DNA of 64,000 nucleotides from an uncultured Paracoccaceae bacterium (GCA_947501555.1 CANMWG010000001.1:372001-436000); one strand, 5' to 3'; positions 42,960 through 52,736 are shown, numbered from the stretch's first letter. Notes: generated by a model not told the origin, from the sequence alone. Program-made: numbers and translations.

Positions 42960-45056
42960 TTAGGGTTTTCCCCGCCGCGGTGTCGCATTGCCACCTTTGC
43001 CTAAACCTTTGCGAGGCTTTGATTTTCCACCCGGAGGTGTGAACCGTTTTGACGGATCAGATGCGTTGCCTGCAGGTTTTGTGCCGGGTTTGCCGCCGCC
43101 GGGTTTGCGTGGCTTTGTGTCAGAATTGAAACCTGATTTACCTTTGTGCGCGGATTTTTTCCCATCCGATTTGCCTTTGTAAGGCGGCTTGCTCCGCTTT
43201 TCGACCAATGCATCGCCATGGTCTTTGCGCGCTGGTTTATGGCGTGGCTTGCGCGCTTTGGTGTCGTCTGCTGCGCCATGAATCGGTTGGATCGCCGCCA
43301 CATCATGTTGCGTTGATGGCGGTGGTGGCGCTTGGTCGCGCGGCGCGTGCCGTTTGGGTTTGCCTTCGCGCTTGGGCTTATCGCCATGGTCGCGCCGCGG
43401 CTTGCTGTCGCGCTTTGGCCCGTCATCGTAGTCGCGTTTGGTCTTGCGCGGCCCACGTTCGCCAAGTTGCGGTGGTCCGTCAAGCTCTGTCAGTTTTGCT
43501 TGGTTTTCAAGGGTCATGGCACCGCCGACGGATTTCAGAAAGCCAGCCACAGCGGGTTCAGAGATTTCGACAAAGGTTTCATTGGACTGGATTCGGATCG
43601 CCCCGATTTCGTTTTTGGTGATCCCACCCGCCTTGCAGATCATGGGTAGCAGCCAGCGCGCCTCGGCCTTGCCCTCGCGTCCCACATCGACGCTGAACCA
43701 TTTGGATGGCCCAAAGGATTTCACTTCGCGTGGTTTGCGCTCTTTGGCTTGAGGGCCATCCTTGTATTCTGAAATATGTTCGGGGGCTGATTGCTTGCCC
43801 GCGTAAAGCCGCAGGTAGGCGGCGGCGATTTTCTCGGGGTCGTGTGCGGCCAGCAGGCGTGCTGCGAATTCTGTTTCGCTTTCCGTAAAGTCTTCGGACC
43901 AGACCGGGTCCGTCAGTAGTCGCTCTTCGTCTTTGGCGGTGACTTCATCCGCTGTAGGGGGCGTGGCCCAAGTCGCGGTCAGTTTGCCCCATTTGAGCAG
44001 GTTTTCCGCCCGCCGTTTCATCTTGGACGGTGCGATCAGTGCCGAGACACCTTTGCGCCCGGCGCGCCCTGTGCGGCCTGAACGGTGCAGCAGTGTCTCT
44101 GCGTTTGTGGGCAGCTCTGCATGGATCACCAGTTCGAGGTTCGGCAGGTCGATCCCGCGTGCCGCCACATCCGTTGCCACGCAGACCTTCGCCCGCCCGT
44201 CGCGCATCGCCTGCAGCGCGTTTGAGCGTTCCGATTGCGTCAGCTCGCCCGATAGTGCCACAACCGAGAACCCCCGGTTTGACAGCCGTGTTGTCAATCG
44301 AGTGACCGAGGCCCGGGTGTTGCAGAAGACAATCGCATTTGGCGCATCATAGAACCGCAAAAGGTTGACGATGGCCGCGTCAATATCGTGGTTTGCTACG
44401 TTCAATGCCCGGTATTCGATGTCGCTGTGTTGCTTTTCTTTGCTGGCCGTCGCGACCCGCACCGCGTCTTTCTGGTACGATTTGGCGAGGGTGGCGATCA
44501 TCGGCGGCACTGTGGCCGAGAACAGCAATGTGCGTCGTTCCTTGGGCGCCTGATCCAGAATGAATTCAAGGTCTTCGCGAAAGCCCAGATCGAGCATTTC
44601 GTCGGCTTCATCAAGTACGACCGCTTTGATATCAGACAGATCAATTGTGCCGCGCATAATGTGATCGCGCAGCCGCCCCGGTGTCGCCACTACGATATGC
44701 GCGCCCCGTTCCAGGCTGCGCCGCTCGTCCCGGAAATCCATCCCGCCTACGCAAGATGCCAGCGTTGCACCGGCGCCTGCATAGAGCCATTGCAGTTCAC
44801 GTTTTACCTGCAACGCAAGTTCGCGGGTGGGCGCGATACAAAGCGCGAGCGGGCGGCCTGCCGGGCCGAAGGTGCCGTCCTCGGCCAAGATCGTGGGCCC
44901 GATGGCCAGACCGAAGCCCACAGTTTTGCCAGAGCCGGTTTGCGCAGACACCAGAAGGTCTTGCCCCTCCAGATCAGGATCGGTCACGGCGACCTGAACG
45001 GGGGTTAGATCGGTGTAGCCTTGTTTGGCGAGGGCGTCGGCGAGGGTCGTGATCAT
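42960..45056 (-). CDS. DEAD-box RNA helicase with DbpA-like RNA-binding domain
   Basis: A 698-residue helicase. Core motifs: LVSAQTGSGKTVGFGLA (motif I), APTRELALQ (Ia), VVLDEADEMLDLG (II), LLFSATVPP (III), and ATDVAARGIDLP plus HRSGRTGRAG (V, VI). Residues ~445-525 carry a DbpA-type RNA-recognition domain (GAIRIQSNETFVEI), and the last ~150 residues are a Lys/Arg/Pro/Gly-rich disordered tail. Such enzymes act in ribosome assembly and cold adaptation. The exact RNA target is unknown. Confidence 0.92.
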   Translation of the reverse strand: MITTLADALAKQGYTDLTPVQVAVTDPDLEGQDLLVSAQTGSGKTVGFGLAIGPTILAEDGTFGPAGRPLALCIAPTRELALQVKRELQWLYAGAGATLASCVGGMDFRDERRSLERGAHIVVATPGRLRDHIMRGTIDLSDIKAVVLDEADEMLDLGFREDLEFILDQAPKERRTLLFSATVPPMIATLAKSYQKDAVRVATASKEKQHSDIEYRALNVANHDIDAAIVNLLRFYDAPNAIVFCNTRASVTRLTTRLSNRGFSVVALSGELTQSERSNALQAMRDGRAKVCVATDVAARGIDLPNLELVIHAELPTNAETLLHRSGRTGRAGRKGVSALIAPSKMKRRAENLLKWGKLTATWATPPTADEVTAKDEERLLTDPVWSEDFTESETEFAARLLAAHDPEKIAAAYLRLYAGKQSAPEHISEYKDGPQAKERKPREVKSFGPSKWFSVDVGREGKAEARWLLPMICKAGGITKNEIGAIRIQSNETFVEISEPAVAGFLKSVGGAMTLENQAKLTELDGPPQLGERGPRKTKRDYDDGPKRDSKPRRDHGDKPKREGKPKRHAPRDQAPPPPSTQHDVAAIQPIHGAADDTKARKPRHKPARKDHGDALVEKRSKPPYKGKSDGKKSAHKGKSGFNSDTKPRKPGGGKPGTKPAGNASDPSKRFTPPGGKSKPRKGLGKGGNATPRRGKP

Positions 45057-45240
45057 AGGCTTGGGCTTTCTGGGGCGGGTAAGCCACGCGCACTACGCTT
45101 GTCGGCGGCGCTTGTATAGGGGGGAGACGCTACGTATCGCAAGGAAGACGGGGTTTGGAGCGAATTTGGCCATATGGATGCCGTATGTTTCGCGTAAAGA
45201 TTGCGTATTGCAGTGTGTGTAGGATCAAAGTTCAATCCAA

Positions 45241-46347
45241 ATGGCGTTCATTTCAGAGATACATTATCAGAATTCTTACGCCTCTGGTAGCACCGTTCCG
45301 GCGGAATATGTTGAAATCACCTTGTCTCCTGACGACTTTGCCCGTGCGGGCGATTTTGAAATGGCCACTTACCAAACCACTGGTGATGCGGCGGTGGTGG
45401 TGAACCTTGGCACGCTGACACCGGTCATTGACCCTGACAACGGCTATTACGTTTACACGGTATTCACCGCAGTCACGAGCCCAGACCATACCCCGGTGAC
45501 GGGCGGCGAAGCCGAGGCGGTGGCCTTGGTGGATAACAGTCTGGCGTCGCCGGTATTAGAGTTTTACGATATCGGTGGCGGGATATCCGAGATCACGGCG
45601 ACTGACGGGCCTGCGGCTGGGCAGACTTCGGTCAATATTCCTGCGTCCTCTGGCGGCACTTCGATCCAATTTGATGCAGGCGGCAATCGGATCGATGCGA
45701 CGGTCACGCCGGACAGTGCGGTGGTTTGTTTTTGTGCGGGCACTTTGATCGCCACGGCCGCCGGCCTGGTGTCGGTTGAGGATCTGGTGGTTGGCGATTT
45801 GGTTCACAATGCTGATGGTGACGCGGTTCCCATTAGGTGGATTGGCAGGGCCTGGGTTGATCAGCAGACCTTGGCGGAAAACCCAAAGCTATATCCGGTC
45901 CGTTTTCGGGCCGGTGCCTTGGGGGCGGGGCTGCCACAGCGCGATCTGTTGGTGTCGCGTCAGCACCGTATCTTGGTTGGATCAAAGATCGCACAGCGGG
46001 TCACGGGCGCAACCCAAGTTTTGGTTGCCGCGATCAAGATGACCCAATTGCCGCAGGTGTTTGTAGAGACGACCGTGACGCAGGTCAGCTATTTTCATAT
46101 TCTGTTTGATCGGCACGAAATCATCTATGCCGAAGGTGCGGCAACCGAGAGCCTATTCACCGGGCCAGAGGCGATGAAAGCCGTTTCCCCCCAAGCGCGG
46201 GCGGAAATTTTGGCATTGTTTCCTGATTTGCCTGTCCCGTCCAAGCCGCGTCACCCTATTCCTAGCGCTAAAGAGCAGGCGGAGATCGTGGCGCGACATA
46301 CGGCAAATGCCAAGGCCTTTCAGATTGCTGACGCCGCTTGCCGCTAG
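45241..46347 (+). CDS. Hint (hedgehog/intein) domain protein
   Basis: A 368-residue protein. The N-terminal ~160 residues are an acidic, beta-rich region of unknown type. The Hint domain begins at the Cys of CFCAGTLIATAAGLVSVEDL and runs through LVVGDLVHNADGDAVPIRWI, VSRQHRILVGSKIA and YFHILFDRHEIIYAEGAATE. In this Rhodobacterales family the partner domain is often secreted, and the Hint part may self-process. No signal peptide is evident. Expressed from its own promoter region at 45057-45240. Confidence 0.85.
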   Translation: MAFISEIHYQNSYASGSTVPAEYVEITLSPDDFARAGDFEMATYQTTGDAAVVVNLGTLTPVIDPDNGYYVYTVFTAVTSPDHTPVTGGEAEAVALVDNSLASPVLEFYDIGGGISEITATDGPAAGQTSVNIPASSGGTSIQFDAGGNRIDATVTPDSAVVCFCAGTLIATAAGLVSVEDLVVGDLVHNADGDAVPIRWIGRAWVDQQTLAENPKLYPVRFRAGALGAGLPQRDLLVSRQHRILVGSKIAQRVTGATQVLVAAIKMTQLPQVFVETTVTQVSYFHILFDRHEIIYAEGAATESLFTGPEAMKAVSPQARAEILALFPDLPVPSKPRHPIPSAKEQAEIVARHTANAKAFQIADAACR

Positions 46348-46925
46348 GTGTTTGCGGCGAACCAGTCGTCGATCCGTGATTTTAGCGCGGTCCAGATCGC
46401 AGGTGCGCCCCGTTGCACTTTGATGCCTACGCGGGCTTGGAGCTGGTGGGCTGTCACCTTGTATTCCGGCCAGGTCCCACCGCCGGTTTCCAAGTTTGAG
46501 ATGACCGGTTGCACCCGGTCTATGGATTTGGCGAAGATCGCGTCATCACTTTCGGCGGCTTCGAATTCATCCCAAAGGGTCCGGAAGGCCTGCGCCTGAT
46601 CGGCCGGCAGCAGCCCGAAGAGACGTGTTGCGGCGGCCTGTTCAATGGCTTCCATTTCTACCGGGTCATGATCGCCGTGGATCGGATTGTCGCCAGCGTC
46701 GATTTCTACAATATCGTGGATCAAGAGCATCTTGATCACCCGGTCGATGTTCACTGGCTTGATGGCATGTTCGGCCATCACCATTGCGTAAAGTGCTATA
46801 TGCCAGCTGTGTTCGCCTGAGTTTTCCCGCCGCGACCCGTCGCAGAGCGTTGTGCCACGCAACACTGATTTAAGTTTGTCCGCCTCGGTGAGAAAGGCAA
46901 GTTGCGCGTCAATACGGTCTGTCAT
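46344..46925 (-). CDS. HD-domain phosphohydrolase (YfbR-like)
   Basis: A 193-residue protein with the HD metal site: RENSGEHSWHIALYAMVMAE, KMLLIHDIVEIDAGD and a downstream Asp. This arrangement matches the YfbR 5'-deoxynucleotidase group, which dephosphorylates deoxynucleoside monophosphates. Its stop overlaps the Hint gene stop by four bases on the other strand. Confidence 0.85.
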   Translation of the reverse strand: MTDRIDAQLAFLTEADKLKSVLRGTTLCDGSRRENSGEHSWHIALYAMVMAEHAIKPVNIDRVIKMLLIHDIVEIDAGDNPIHGDHDPVEMEAIEQAAATRLFGLLPADQAQAFRTLWDEFEAAESDDAIFAKSIDRVQPVISNLETGGGTWPEYKVTAHQLQARVGIKVQRGAPAIWTALKSRIDDWFAANT

Positions 46926-46960
46926 TTGGCAAAGCCTTTGGTCAGATCAATGGCCTCGTC

Positions 46961-47698
46961 ATGCCGGAAAACGTGATCTTTGAAAAGCACGTATCTTCCT
47001 TGCTATTCCAAAGCGCTCTGCGTCATAAACCGGTCATGAAGATGAGAAATGAGCACGGCCAGATGGCTGACGCGGTGACCTTGAACACAGCCAAGATGAT
47101 CGGCGAGGGAGGTGGGCGCAAGGTCTATGCCTATCCGGGCAAGCCGGAGTTCATCATCAAGACGCATAAGCCGTTTCCTCACAAGCCGTTCCATCATATC
47201 CGCCGCAGGCTGCGTTTTATGGGCCGCCGTTTTGGTGATTACCTGCATTCGATTATCGAGGCCGAGGAATATACCGCCATGATCGCCCGGATGCACCGGA
47301 TCCCTGATTTTGTACCGGGTTATCGCGGCATGGTCATGATCGAAGGTCAGGTTGGCGCCGTCTTTGATGCGATCCGTGAGCCGGATGGCGCGATTTCCCC
47401 GACGCTACAACGGTTTGTGGCACGCAATGGCTATTCCCCCAGCTTGGAGGCTGCAATTGACCATTTGTGGTCGCAAGTCATGACCTTTCGCTGTGTGGTC
47501 TCAGATCCGAATTTAGGCAATGTTTTGGTGCAAAGCCGCGCTGATGGCATTTTGCATCTTTGGTTGGTGGATGGGTTGGGCGAGCGGACGTTGATCCCGA
47601 TTATGCGCCTGTCGGACCGGGTGTTTCTACGCAATACCCGCCGGTTCCATGCCGAAATGATTTCGGCTGCAAAGCAACTCGCTGTACCGCGCGGTTAG
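46961..47698 (+). CDS. YrbL-like kinase-fold protein
   Basis: A protein of up to 245 residues with the YrbL/PhoP-network family pattern: KMIGEGGGRKVYAYPGKPEF (glycine-rich loop), then VIKTH-like lysine region IIKTHKPFPHK, catalytic-loop-like VVSDPNLGNVLVQ and LWLVDGLGE. This is a small protein-kinase-like fold. Activity is not proven. Alternative ATGs at 47036 and 47063 remove the weakly conserved N-terminus, and none has a good ribosome binding site, so the start is uncertain. Confidence 0.75.
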   Translation: MPENVIFEKHVSSLLFQSALRHKPVMKMRNEHGQMADAVTLNTAKMIGEGGGRKVYAYPGKPEFIIKTHKPFPHKPFHHIRRRLRFMGRRFGDYLHSIIEAEEYTAMIARMHRIPDFVPGYRGMVMIEGQVGAVFDAIREPDGAISPTLQRFVARNGYSPSLEAAIDHLWSQVMTFRCVVSDPNLGNVLVQSRADGILHLWLVDGLGERTLIPIMRLSDRVFLRNTRRFHAEMISAAKQLAVPRG

Positions 47699-47712
47699 CG
47701 CGCCTTTGCCAC

Positions 47713-48120
47713 TTACCGTTTGACCCGGCGCGGCATATTCGTGGCGGGTTCGGAGGGCGCATCATCGCCTTCAGGCTCTTGCTCTAACTCTGGCGCGGGC
47801 AGGGCCGGTGTTTCCGTTTCGGCATCCGCGACCATGGGTGGCGCATCTTCTGCGGGGTCGTCATCTTCGACCAGCTCGGCCAAGGGGACATGCGCTTTGC
47901 CGGCGCGGCTGCTTGCCCGGTCGGCTAGCAAAGCGCGGGCCCGTGTCTCGGCCCGCCGCACACGCACGGCTGTGAGGTAGGTTTCCTGCAGTGTTTGCGA
48001 GGATGCGCCCAGAACGTCGCCGATCGTATCAACGATCGCAATATCGCCTGTCCGCTCTTGGTCGGCCAGTGCCAGATCTGCGAGTTCATCTGCGACTTTG
48101 TCTACGTAGGATTGAGCCAT
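47713..48120 (-). CDS. Conserved-looking protein of unknown function
   Basis: A 135-residue protein. Residues 1-85 are helical and moderately charged (MAQSYVDKVADELADLALAD, VRVRRAETRARALLADRASS). The last 50 residues are an acidic Pro/Glu/Ala-rich disordered stretch that ends with the basic residues RRVKR. I do not recognise the family. It lies directly downstream of the hydrolase gene with a 2-base gap and is likely cotranscribed. Confidence 0.6.
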   Translation of the reverse strand: MAQSYVDKVADELADLALADQERTGDIAIVDTIGDVLGASSQTLQETYLTAVRVRRAETRARALLADRASSRAGKAHVPLAELVEDDDPAEDAPPMVADAETETPALPAPELEQEPEGDDAPSEPATNMPRRVKR

Positions 48121-48122
48121 CG

Positions 48123-48776
48123 TTATCTCGTGTTTTCTGTCAGCCTGCGGCGGACGTAGGTTTTCACCGTGTCGATCATCGGGTCCATATGCGGATCTTC
48201 GAAGAAGTGCCCAGCTCCATCCATGCAGTCATGGGTGATGGTTATGCCTTTTTGTTCGTGTAGCTTGCTGACCAAGTTCACCGTGTCTTGTGGCGGTGCC
48301 ACCCGGTCGTTGGTGCCGTTGATGATCAGACCCGATGAGGGGCAGGGCGCGAGGAAGCTGAAATCATACATGTTCGCGGGTGGTGAAACGGAGATGAACC
48401 CGGTGATTTCAGGTCGCCGCATCAAAAGTTGCATCCCGATCCATGCACCGAATGAAAACCCCGCCACCCAGCAGTGCTTGGCGTTGTTGTTCATCGATTG
48501 CAGGTAATCCAGCGCCGAGGCTGCGTCAGAAAGTTCCCCAACCCCTTGATCATACTCACCCTGGCTGCGCCCGACACCGCGGAAGTTAAACCGTAGGACG
48601 GTGAACCCCATGTTGTAGAACGCGTAGTGCAGGTTGTAGACCACCCGGTTGTTCATCGTTCCGCCAAATTGCGGATGCGGGTGCAATACAATCGCAATCG
48701 GTGCGTCCCGGTCTTTTTGCGGGTGGTAACGCCCTTCAAGGCGTCCTTCTGGTCCGGGGAAGATGACTTCGGGCAT
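48123..48776 (-). CDS. Alpha/beta hydrolase of the dienelactone-hydrolase-like type
   Basis: A 217-residue enzyme. It begins MPEVIFPGPEGRLEGRYHPQ with the oxyanion segment LHPHPQFGGTMNNRVVYNL and nucleophile elbow AGFSFGAWIG, followed by a C-terminal DGAGHFFED holding the catalytic His. The GHFF motif and HPHPQFGG are typical of a conserved alphaproteobacterial hydrolase group. The substrate is unknown. The ATG at 48776 is preferred to the one at 48809 because the conserved region begins there. Confidence 0.85.
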   Translation of the reverse strand: MPEVIFPGPEGRLEGRYHPQKDRDAPIAIVLHPHPQFGGTMNNRVVYNLHYAFYNMGFTVLRFNFRGVGRSQGEYDQGVGELSDAASALDYLQSMNNNAKHCWVAGFSFGAWIGMQLLMRRPEITGFISVSPPANMYDFSFLAPCPSSGLIINGTNDRVAPPQDTVNLVSKLHEQKGITITHDCMDGAGHFFEDPHMDPMIDTVKTYVRRRLTENTR

Positions 48777-48832
48777 TCTTGTTCCGTCGCTGTTGCGGCC
48801 CAAGTACATTGTTGACGAAAATGCTTGGGCAC

Positions 48833-48849
48833 TTTAGAAAGATTCTAAA
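48833..48849. promoter_or_regulatory. Exact Irr-box (ICE) TTTAGAA-AGA-TTCTAAA
   Basis: A perfect 7-3-7 palindrome matching the alphaproteobacterial Irr consensus TTTAGAANNNTTCTAAA. It ends 94 bases before the iscR ATG and lies 57 bases upstream of the divergent hydrolase start (48776). Irr responds to haem/iron status, and the box ahead of the SUF operon suggests iron control of cluster assembly. Binding by Irr is inferred from the motif. Confidence 0.82.
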
Positions 48850-48943
48850 CTTGGGGGTTGCCCAAATCTGGGTGTTCACGGTGAAGTAATGATGCAGCCG
48901 CGCGGCGTCAATGCAATTGCGGCAGTGTGGAGGGGGTATCACG

Positions 48944-49405
48944 ATGAAATTAAGCACAAAGGGCCGGTATGCCATGGTGGCGCTGGCTGATCTGGCCTTG
49001 CAGGACGGCGATGCGCTGATCAATCTGACGGAGATTTCGAAGCGTCAGGATGTGTCTTTGCCTTATCTGGAGCAGTTGTTTGTCAAACTGCGCCGCGCCG
49101 GATTGGTTGAATCAGTTCGTGGTCCGGGTGGTGGGTATCGTTTGGCCCGGCCGGCGTCCGATATTCGCGTGTCCGAGATTTTGGGTGCTGTGGATGAGAC
49201 TGTTTCCGCGATGCATAAAGGTGCCGGGGCTTCGGGTGCGGCGTCTGGATCGCGTGCGCAATCCATGACCAACCGTTTGTGGGAGGGCCTGAGCGCCCAT
49301 GTTTATGTTTTTTTGCACCAGGCCCGGTTGTCGGACGTAGTGGGCAATGGCTTGGCCCCTTGCCCGGCAGTGCCTGCGTTGTTTGAGGTTGTTGATGAGC
49401 CTTGA
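48944..49405 (+). CDS. iscR: Rrf2-family regulator IscR without the three cluster cysteines
   Basis: A 153-residue regulator of iron-sulfur cluster assembly genes. The winged helix MKLSTKGRYAMVALADLALQ and the SLPYLEQLFVKLRRAGLVES recognition region are typical. The usual CX5CX5C cluster motif is replaced by the GAGASGAASGSRA stretch, and the only cysteine is in GLAPCPAVPAL near the C-terminus. An IscR with a single relevant cysteine is known from Rhodobacter sphaeroides, so this is a group trait. The ATG at 48944 has GGAGGGGG ten bases upstream. Confidence 0.9.
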   Translation: MKLSTKGRYAMVALADLALQDGDALINLTEISKRQDVSLPYLEQLFVKLRRAGLVESVRGPGGGYRLARPASDIRVSEILGAVDETVSAMHKGAGASGAASGSRAQSMTNRLWEGLSAHVYVFLHQARLSDVVGNGLAPCPAVPALFEVVDEP

Positions 49406-49440
49406 ACAAACGGAGCGGCTGCGCCGCATGACATGTCTTG

Positions 49441-49456
49441 CCGGGGCCGGCCCCGG
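49441..49456. repeat. Perfect 16-bp palindrome between iscR and the desulfurase gene
   Basis: CCGGGGCC is followed by its exact mirror GGCCCCGG inside an 84-base gap. A GC-rich stem of 8 pairs without an unpaired loop could extrude or pair with neighbouring bases in RNA as a weak terminator or processing site. Its effect is unknown. Confidence 0.45.
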
Positions 49457-49489
49457 ACCCCGGAGTATTTGCCAGAAATAAGAAATGAG

Positions 49490-50512
49490 ATGAGAACCTA
49501 TCTGGATCATAATGCAACAACCCCGCTGCGTGCTGAGGCCCGTGCGGCCATGTTGGCGGCGATGGATGTTGTTGGTAACCCATCTTCGGTGCATGCCGAG
49601 GGCCGTGCCGCGAAGGCAGTGCTTGAGACCGCCCGCGCGCAGGTGGCTGAGGCGGTGGGGGCTGATGTCGTGTTTGTATCCGGGGCGACGGAGGCCGCAG
49701 CTTTGGCGTTGGCAGGTCGCGGATTAAAGGCCGCACCGATTGAGCACGATGCGGTGCATGCCTGGATTGACCCGATTTTGCCAGTTGTTGAGGGGCGGGT
49801 TGTTGTGGACGATCCGGCGTCATCCGTGGTGCAGTTGGCCAATTCCGAGACGGGAATCGTCCAGGATTTGCCGTCCGGTTTGGCGGTTTCGGATGTTACC
49901 CAAGGGTTCGGCCGTGTTCCGTTCTCGTTTTCGTGGTCTGGCGTGAAGATGGTGTTCCTGTCGGCGCATAAGTTTGGCGGCCCCAAGGGTGTGGGTGCGG
50001 TGGTTTTTCCGCAAGGCACTGATCTTGCAGCCCAAATCAAAGGGGGTGGGCAAGAGATGGGCCGCCGTTCGGGTACTGAAAATGTCATTGCTATCGCCGG
50101 AATGGGCGCTGCTGCAGTGGCAGCACAGGCTGATTTGGCGGCCGGAAAATGGGATCGGGTTGCGAAACTTAGAAATATTCTAGAAAAGGCCATTGAGACC
50201 GTCGAAAGCCGCACTATTTTTGTAGGACAAGGGAATGATCGGCTGCCCAATACCAGCTGTTTCGCGACCCCCGGATGGAAGGGCGAAACGCAGGTAATGG
50301 CGATGGATTTGGCGGGATTTGCTGTGTCGGCAGGCTCGGCCTGTTCCAGCGGCAAGGTCAAGGTCAGCCGCGTGCTGCGCGCCTTGGGTTTAGACGATGA
50401 TCTGGCGGCGAGCGCTGTGCGCGTGTCGCTGGGTGTCGACACAACAGAAGATGAGGTCATGCGCTTTGTGCAGGCCTGGACGGATAAATACACGCGGCGC
50501 CGTGCCGCATGA
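49490..50512 (+). CDS. Cysteine desulfurase (class I, NifS/IscS-like)
   Basis: PLP enzyme that removes sulfur from cysteine for cluster assembly. The 340-residue protein begins [20 protein letters not shown], has the stacking His in [23 protein letters not shown], the PLP lysine in [14 protein letters not shown] and the catalytic cysteine in [14 protein letters not shown]. The ATG at 49490 gives the normal family start, though a frame extends to 49433. It overlaps sufB by four bases. Presence of both this class and a SufS-type gene in one operon is typical for Rhodobacterales. Confidence 0.9.
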   Translation: MRTYLDHNATTPLRAEARAAMLAAMDVVGNPSSVHAEGRAAKAVLETARAQVAEAVGADVVFVSGATEAAALALAGRGLKAAPIEHDAVHAWIDPILPVVEGRVVVDDPASSVVQLANSETGIVQDLPSGLAVSDVTQGFGRVPFSFSWSGVKMVFLSAHKFGGPKGVGAVVFPQGTDLAAQIKGGGQEMGRRSGTENVIAIAGMGAAAVAAQADLAAGKWDRVAKLRNILEKAIETVESRTIFVGQGNDRLPNTSCFATPGWKGETQVMAMDLAGFAVSAGSACSSGKVKVSRVLRALGLDDDLAASAVRVSLGVDTTEDEVMRFVQAWTDKYTRRRAA

Positions 50513-52047
50513 GTGAGGGTGACATGAACGCGATGGATACAGTTGAAGTCAAAGAAGGCGTTGATCAGGAAACCGTTGACGCGGTCAAAGAGCTCTCGGG
50601 TGCGTATAAATACGGCTGGGAAACTGAGATTGAGATGGAGTATGCGCCCAAGGGCGTGAACCAAGATATCGTCCGCCTGATTTCGTCCAAGAACAAAGAG
50701 CCGGAATGGATGACTGAATGGCGTATGTCTGCCTTTGAGCGCTGGGAAAAGATTGAAGAACCAACTTGGGCGATGGTCGACTACCCCGAGATCGATTTTC
50801 AGGACATCTATTACTATGCCCGCCCCAAGAGCATGGAAGAGAAACCTAAGTCCTTGGATGATGTAGATCCCAAGCTGCTGGCCACTTACGCTAAGCTGGG
50901 TATCCCTTTGAAAGAACAAGCGATTTTGGCGGGCGTCGAAGGTGCCGAGGATATACCTGCCGAAGGCCGTAAGGTCGCTGTGGATGCGGTGTTTGACAGT
51001 GTGTCTGTCGGGACGACCTTTCAAAAAGAGCTGGAGAAGGCCGGTGTGATCTTTTGTTCCATTTCGGAGGCGATTGAGAAGCATCCTGAGCTGGTAAAGA
51101 AGTACCTGGGCACGGTGGTGCCGCCATCGGATAACTTCTACGCCACACTGAACAGCGCTGTGTTCTCGGACGGGTCATTTGTTTATGTCCCACCGGGTGT
51201 GCGCTGCCCGATGGAACTGTCCACCTATTTCCGCATCAATGCTGAGAACACAGGCCAGTTTGAGCGCACTTTGATCATCGCCGACAAGGGCTCTTACGTA
51301 TCCTATTTGGAAGGCTGTACGGCGCCAAAGCGTGATACGGCCCAACTGCATGCTGCGGTGGTGGAAATCATCATCGAGGAAGATGCCGAGGTGAAGTATT
51401 CGACCGTGCAAAACTGGTATCCCGGTGATGAAAACGGCGTTGGCGGGATCTACAACTTTGTGACCAAACGGGCCGATTGCCGGGGCGATCGGTCCAAGGT
51501 GATGTGGACACAGGTGGAAACCGGGTCGGCTGTCACTTGGAAATATCCAAGCTGCATCCTACGCGGCAATGACAGCCAAGGTGAGTTCTATTCCATCGCG
51601 ATTGCCAACAACATGCAGCAAGCCGATACCGGCACAAAGATGGTGCATTTGGGCAAGAACACGAAGTCGCGCATCGTGTCCAAGGGGATTTCGGCGGGCA
51701 AGGCCCAGAATACCTATCGCGGGCTGGTGTCGATGCATCCGAAAGCCAAGGATAGCCGCAATTATACGCAATGCGACAGCTTGCTTATCGGTGACAAATG
51801 CGGAGCGCATACCGTGCCTTACATCGAGGTGAAGAACAATTCATCCCGGGTTGAGCATGAGGCCACCACATCCAAAGTGGATGATGATCAGCTGTTCTAT
51901 TGCCGCTCGCGCGGGATGGACGAGGAAGAGGCCGTGGCGCTGGTTGTGAACGGGTTCTGCAAAGAGGTGCTGCAAGCGCTGCCGATGGAATTTGCGATGG
52001 AAGCGCAGGCGCTTGTTGCGATTTCGTTGGAAGGCTCTGTGGGGTGA
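50509..52047 (+). CDS. sufB: Fe-S cluster scaffold subunit SufB
   Basis: Core scaffold of the SufBCD complex, on which clusters are built. The 512-residue protein shows the SufB hallmarks [40 protein letters not shown], the persulfide-related region [20 protein letters not shown] and [20 protein letters not shown]. ATGs at 50509 (overlapping the desulfurase stop) and 50524 are both possible starts. A 145-base gap separates it from the next gene. Confidence 0.95.
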   Translation: MSEGDMNAMDTVEVKEGVDQETVDAVKELSGAYKYGWETEIEMEYAPKGVNQDIVRLISSKNKEPEWMTEWRMSAFERWEKIEEPTWAMVDYPEIDFQDIYYYARPKSMEEKPKSLDDVDPKLLATYAKLGIPLKEQAILAGVEGAEDIPAEGRKVAVDAVFDSVSVGTTFQKELEKAGVIFCSISEAIEKHPELVKKYLGTVVPPSDNFYATLNSAVFSDGSFVYVPPGVRCPMELSTYFRINAENTGQFERTLIIADKGSYVSYLEGCTAPKRDTAQLHAAVVEIIIEEDAEVKYSTVQNWYPGDENGVGGIYNFVTKRADCRGDRSKVMWTQVETGSAVTWKYPSCILRGNDSQGEFYSIAIANNMQQADTGTKMVHLGKNTKSRIVSKGISAGKAQNTYRGLVSMHPKAKDSRNYTQCDSLLIGDKCGAHTVPYIEVKNNSSRVEHEATTSKVDDDQLFYCRSRGMDEEEAVALVVNGFCKEVLQALPMEFAMEAQALVAISLEGSVG

Positions 52048-52192
52048 TGTTCGGATTGCGCGGATTTTGTTAACCAAATGAGCACGATTTTGCCACTATT
52101 TTGTCGTCGCGTTCCTGTCATGGCGCTGCCCCGTTCTTGCCAAAGTTCGGTGGCATTCTGGCCGAGACAACGACAGATCGGGTTTTTGGCCA

Positions 52193-52711
52193 ATGGCGAA
52201 CAAGAAGCAAGATATCAACGATTTCAACAAGCGTGTGAAACGGCTGAAAAATCCTCGCAACGATTCTTACTACGATCAGGATCTGGGGATGCATATTCCC
52301 AAGAAAGTGCCGCGCTCGATGATCAAGAAGCCCAAGCGTCCCGAGGAAGATTCATTGTTGGCGAAATTCATTGTCTCCGCCGTGATCGGCGCGTTTTGTG
52401 TAGCCGTCGCACAGTTGGTGCGCGTGCGTTACTTCGGGCTCGTCGAAGGCGGGACCACAGCGACGGCGATCGACCTTATTGTTACCGCATGGGTTTTGCT
52501 GATCATCACCGCGATGATGCAACGCAACCAAATCGGTGCGCGTCTGTCCCAGATCACCGGTGTGATCGCCATGTTGGCCGCCGGACACAATCTGTTTTGG
52601 CGGTGGCCCGATCAGATGGCTTATATCTATACCGCAGACTACGCCGCCTACGTGCAGCAAACCACGCAGCCACCATCCGTGGTGGTCGGCGCGACTGTCT
52701 ACGGGTTCTAG
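52193..52711 (+). CDS. Unknown membrane protein within the SUF operon
   Basis: A 172-residue protein. A basic, Asn/Lys/Arg-rich N-terminal region (FNKRVKRLKNPRNDSYYDQ, LGMHIPKKVPRSMIKKPKRP) precedes two or three membrane segments (residues ~57-74, 92-108 and 121-137) and a Tyr/Ala-rich tail. Its location between sufB and sufC is a pattern I associate with Rhodobacterales SUF operons, but its role is not known. An intrinsic terminator follows it. Confidence 0.65.
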   Translation: MANKKQDINDFNKRVKRLKNPRNDSYYDQDLGMHIPKKVPRSMIKKPKRPEEDSLLAKFIVSAVIGAFCVAVAQLVRVRYFGLVEGGTTATAIDLIVTAWVLLIITAMMQRNQIGARLSQITGVIAMLAAGHNLFWRWPDQMAYIYTADYAAYVQQTTQPPSVVVGATVYGF

Positions 52712-52736
52712 TCCCTAATACATATTTGAGCGCTTC

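Noticed and set aside
49507..51084. 525-codon minus-strand open frame across the desulfurase and sufB genes
   Set aside because: It lies opposite two well-supported genes and has low-complexity, shadow-like composition with no family motif.
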